DNA from: Tolypothrix sp. FACHB-123
GTDB taxonomy: Bacteria; Cyanobacteriota; Cyanobacteriia; Cyanobacteriales; Nostocaceae
Assembly: GCF_014697075.1 (NCBI RefSeq)
Contig: NZ_JACJRE010000029.1
Coordinates: 38,850 to 102,849 of the forward strand
Reading direction: 5' to 3'
Length of the DNA stretch: 64,000 bases
A program made the translations under genes and the position numbers. The notes under the pieces are model-generated. The model had not been told where the DNA came from and searched no databases. It saw only the letters and a list, made by a program, of their open reading frames with translations. Positions 62,084 through 64,000 of this stretch are shown piece after piece (the stretch's first letter is position 1; each line of letters begins with the position of its first letter).

Positions 62084-62623
62084 CTATACGCCTACAGGAG
62101 TTTGAGTATCGGCTGCTGATTGTTTATTGCTGGGATCTAATGCTTGTCCTTCAATAAAAGAGCGCAGCATCCAAGCCATCTCTTCATGTTCTTCCATCAA
62201 TCCAGTTAAAAAATCAGCAGTTCCTTGATCGTGGAACTCTTCGCCAGACTGATCTACATGTTCCCTAAAGTTACGAATTACTTGCTCGTGATCTTGCACT
62301 AAATTAGCTACCATCTCTGTAGCTTTAGGAACTTGACCACCATGTTCTTTGAGGCTAGCCATTTGGAGAAATCCTTGCAATGTACCTACAGGATAACCAC
62401 CTAATGCGCGAATCCGTTCTGCTAAAGCATCAATATTTTCCGTTAGTTTCTCATAGTGTTCTTCCCAAAGTTGGTGCAGGGTACGAAACTGAGGGCCGAC
62501 CACATCCCAGTGATATTTTTTGGTTTTAACTAACAACACATAGGCATCTGCTAAGTCTTGATTTAACAGATTAATTACACCTTGACGCTGTTCTTCTGTT
62601 AACCCTATGTTAATTTTTGGCAT
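62084..62623 (-). CDS. dps: Dps-family ferritin-like protein
   Basis: A 179-residue iron-oxidising, DNA-protecting mini-ferritin. The family signature is clear: ADAYVLLVKTKKYHWDVVGPQFRTLHQLWEEHYEKLTENIDALAERIRALGGYP, with ferroxidase-site residues His (KYHW), Glu and Asp, and the helical tail MEEHEEMAWMLRSFI. Twelve subunits form a cage that takes up iron using hydrogen peroxide. The gene is flanked by the glycine-zipper/ChaB protein and by a small exported protein on the same strand, which fits a stress-response cluster. Confidence 0.93.
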   Translation of the reverse strand: MPKINIGLTEEQRQGVINLLNQDLADAYVLLVKTKKYHWDVVGPQFRTLHQLWEEHYEKLTENIDALAERIRALGGYPVGTLQGFLQMASLKEHGGQVPKATEMVANLVQDHEQVIRNFREHVDQSGEEFHDQGTADFLTGLMEEHEEMAWMLRSFIEGQALDPSNKQSAADTQTPVGV

Positions 62624-62876
62624 TACTTTCTCTCTCTTGGCGAACTTATTTACTAAGTTCCCAAATTTAATACCTAAACTACATCAGTCTACAGAAAGAT
62701 AATAAAATATATTAAAGTTATTTTATTAATTTTATTTTTACGCTAATAGATAGATGGTAATTTATCAATAAAAATTAGCATGGTAATTATTCAGTAATTG
62801 TTAAATGTATATCAACAATTTCCCAATAATTTACAGTAATTGCATATTTTCTGAATATTTAACAACCTATAGCAAG

Positions 62877-62911
62877 AGGCATCTTGAATATTATCTGTAA
62901 TCAAGATGCCT
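62877..62911. terminator. Perfect 11-bp inverted repeat between dps and the small exported protein gene
   Basis: AGGCATCTTGA (62877-62887) and TCAAGATGCCT (62901-62911) are exact complements with a 13-base loop. It lies after the stop of the minus-strand gene ending at 63031 and likely ends that transcript. No T-run follows on that strand. Confidence 0.6.
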
Positions 62912-63030
62912 TTACTCTACTGCAATATTTTTGAAGACGGTCATTAGTCTTTGGACAATACAAATGACTAATGACTACGAACTACTAAGGTAAATTGACA
63001 GCGACTTCTCAAAGGTGATATCGATTCTGC

Positions 63031-63390
63031 TTACTTTCTACCTGTGACTTTTTCTAAGAAGTTTTCTACTTCGTCTTCTACTGAAGTTGCACTGGTGGAA
63101 TTGCTAGGACGCTTCATCTTGTCGATATCTGCATCTCCTTGAACTTCATTTAACCCTTTATTGGATTTTTCTTGAACTTCTTGCAATCCAGGTGGGTTGG
63201 ATCTGCCAACTTCATCAGTTTTACGCTGAGTTTCTAAAAGTTGTGTAGTGGCTTCTTTAGGATTACTTTGATAGCTTTCGATGGCAAAAGCAGGAAACGC
63301 ATTAGACACAAATAACAGCGTGCAGGTAAAGGCAATAACTAGAAAACGCACTGGACGTAGTAAAGTTGAAACCAAAGCAATAATTTTCAT
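63031..63390 (-). CDS. Small exported stress-type protein
   Basis: A 119-residue protein from the ATG at 63390. GAGG lies 7 bases before this ATG, whereas the ATG at 63396 is only one base from it, so the shorter form is favoured. The signal peptide is a basic start then RPVRFLVIAFTCTLLFVS and a likely cleavage after FPAFA. The mature part is small, acidic and disordered-looking (SYQSNPKEATTQLLETQRKTDE, PPGLQEVQEKSNKGLNEVQGD). The pattern resembles small cyanobacterial proteins induced by low temperature or other stress, but no function is known. Confidence 0.72.
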   Translation of the reverse strand: MKIIALVSTLLRPVRFLVIAFTCTLLFVSNAFPAFAIESYQSNPKEATTQLLETQRKTDEVGRSNPPGLQEVQEKSNKGLNEVQGDADIDKMKRPSNSTSATSVEDEVENFLEKVTGRK

Positions 63391-63493
63391 TTGCATTCCT
63401 CAATTAAAGCGTCAAAAACGCATAAGTTTTAATTCACTAGAGCAGAGCATTATCTGTCTCTATCTCGTAGTGATTTGGCAATATATCAAGTGA

Positions 63494-64000
63494 AGAAATA
63501 AACTTCTTATTGACTAAGCTGAATAATGAATTAATATATAATTATTACTCAACAGATAAATTAGGTTTGAAGTTTTAGATTCTTCACCTGAGGTCGATAG
63601 TTTATTTTTATCCCGATTTTTTTCTGCCTGCATCAATCCGAAGAATGAAATCGATTTCGGATTAATTTGCTATAAAATCACTCCCTAGGCAGAGCAATCT
63701 AATAAGATTTAGACAGGTTAATTGTTTTAATATTTAATTTAGCTTAAGTAGTTGTTCAGTAGCTTGACGTAACTATTTTAATTTGGGATTGGGCAGGACA
63801 TAGACGGTAGAAAGCATCACAAAAGGTAATTTTTACCTGATTCATATTTCTTCACATAGTTATGTTTATGCTTGTCTCGCCATTTAATTACTATTATTTA
63901 TGGTTCTTTAGTACTTGTTATGCTAAACTAACAATCAAAATGCCAGTTTAACAAGCATCTAATTCGGAAGTTTTCAAAGTTTCTAAATCCATAAGCCGAG
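63494..64000. other. AT-rich intergenic region at the window end
   Basis: About 500 bases without an open frame of weight, tRNA or repeat array that I can recognise. Stop codons are dense in all frames. Nothing further supported. Confidence 0.45.

Overview
The window is cyanobacterial chromosome, most likely from a filamentous, heterocyst-forming member of the Nostocales (Nostoc/Calothrix/Tolypothrix-like). The evidence is the very frequent HIP1 octamer (GCGATCGC), heptanucleotide tandem repeats of the TTGACTG / TTGGGCA / TAGGGGC type, plant-type alkaline invertases, flavodiiron proteins, WD40-STAND proteins, a sigma factor + DUF1822 pair, and a xisI remnant. No rRNA, tRNA or CRISPR array was recognised. 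I cannot name the species from this sequence alone.

Layout. 0.8-4 kb: two tandem GH100 alkaline/neutral invertases; the second has His at the position of the catalytic Asp188. 4-11.6 kb: housekeeping genes (rsmB, a TerB-like protein, a small thylakoid-type membrane protein, a class A penicillin-binding protein, folK, a NUDIX hydrolase, small conserved proteins). 12-15.5 kb: a DegT-type aminotransferase, a 32-residue membrane microprotein, a pentapeptide-repeat protein and small proteins, separated by strong perfect hairpins. 15.9-19.5 kb: a large HTH/NB-ARC/14xWD40 STAND gene, split by a -1 frameshift at a run of ten A. 19.7-24.2 kb: a B12-binding radical SAM protein convergent with, and overlapping, a large secreted zinc metalloprotease. 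25-28.6 kb: a flv4 / sll0218-like / flv2 operon in which flv2 is cut off in its flavodoxin domain. The break lies at a dispersed repeat and next to a two-gene accessory cassette (28.4-29.5 kb) with a TGACA-rich upstream region.

30-41 kb: small conserved proteins, a GAF protein, a GH1 glycosidase, two secreted proteins, a sigma-70-like factor followed by a DUF1822 protein, a DUF4870 protein and a sensor histidine kinase. 41-46.7 kb: a WGR protein, a membrane protein and a DUF6745 protein, then a 21-bp minisatellite laid over the 3' end of a dead xisI gene, an agmatinase-family enzyme and a GT4 glycosyltransferase. 47-51 kb: two paralogous Ser/Thr kinases. 51-54 kb: a VOC protein and an apparent RNA-repair pair (HD-phosphohydrolase/polynucleotide kinase plus RNA ligase). 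54-64 kb: an M61 peptidase with PDZ, CsbD, the TIGR02587/TIGR02588 membrane pair, a complete NrtABCD/TauABC-type ABC importer, and a stress cluster (glycine-zipper/ChaB protein, Dps, small exported protein).

How genes work together. The invertases split sucrose, which is an inter-cell carbon currency in heterocystous filaments. The Flv operon would protect photosystem II, but its Flv2 partner is broken here. HD-Pnk would heal and RNA ligase would seal broken RNA. The points most worth a second look are the D188H invertase, the A10 frameshift in the STAND gene, the flv2 truncation, the xisI pseudogene with its minisatellite, the RNA-repair pair and the microprotein at 13471-13569. I did not find a clearly new multi-gene system.
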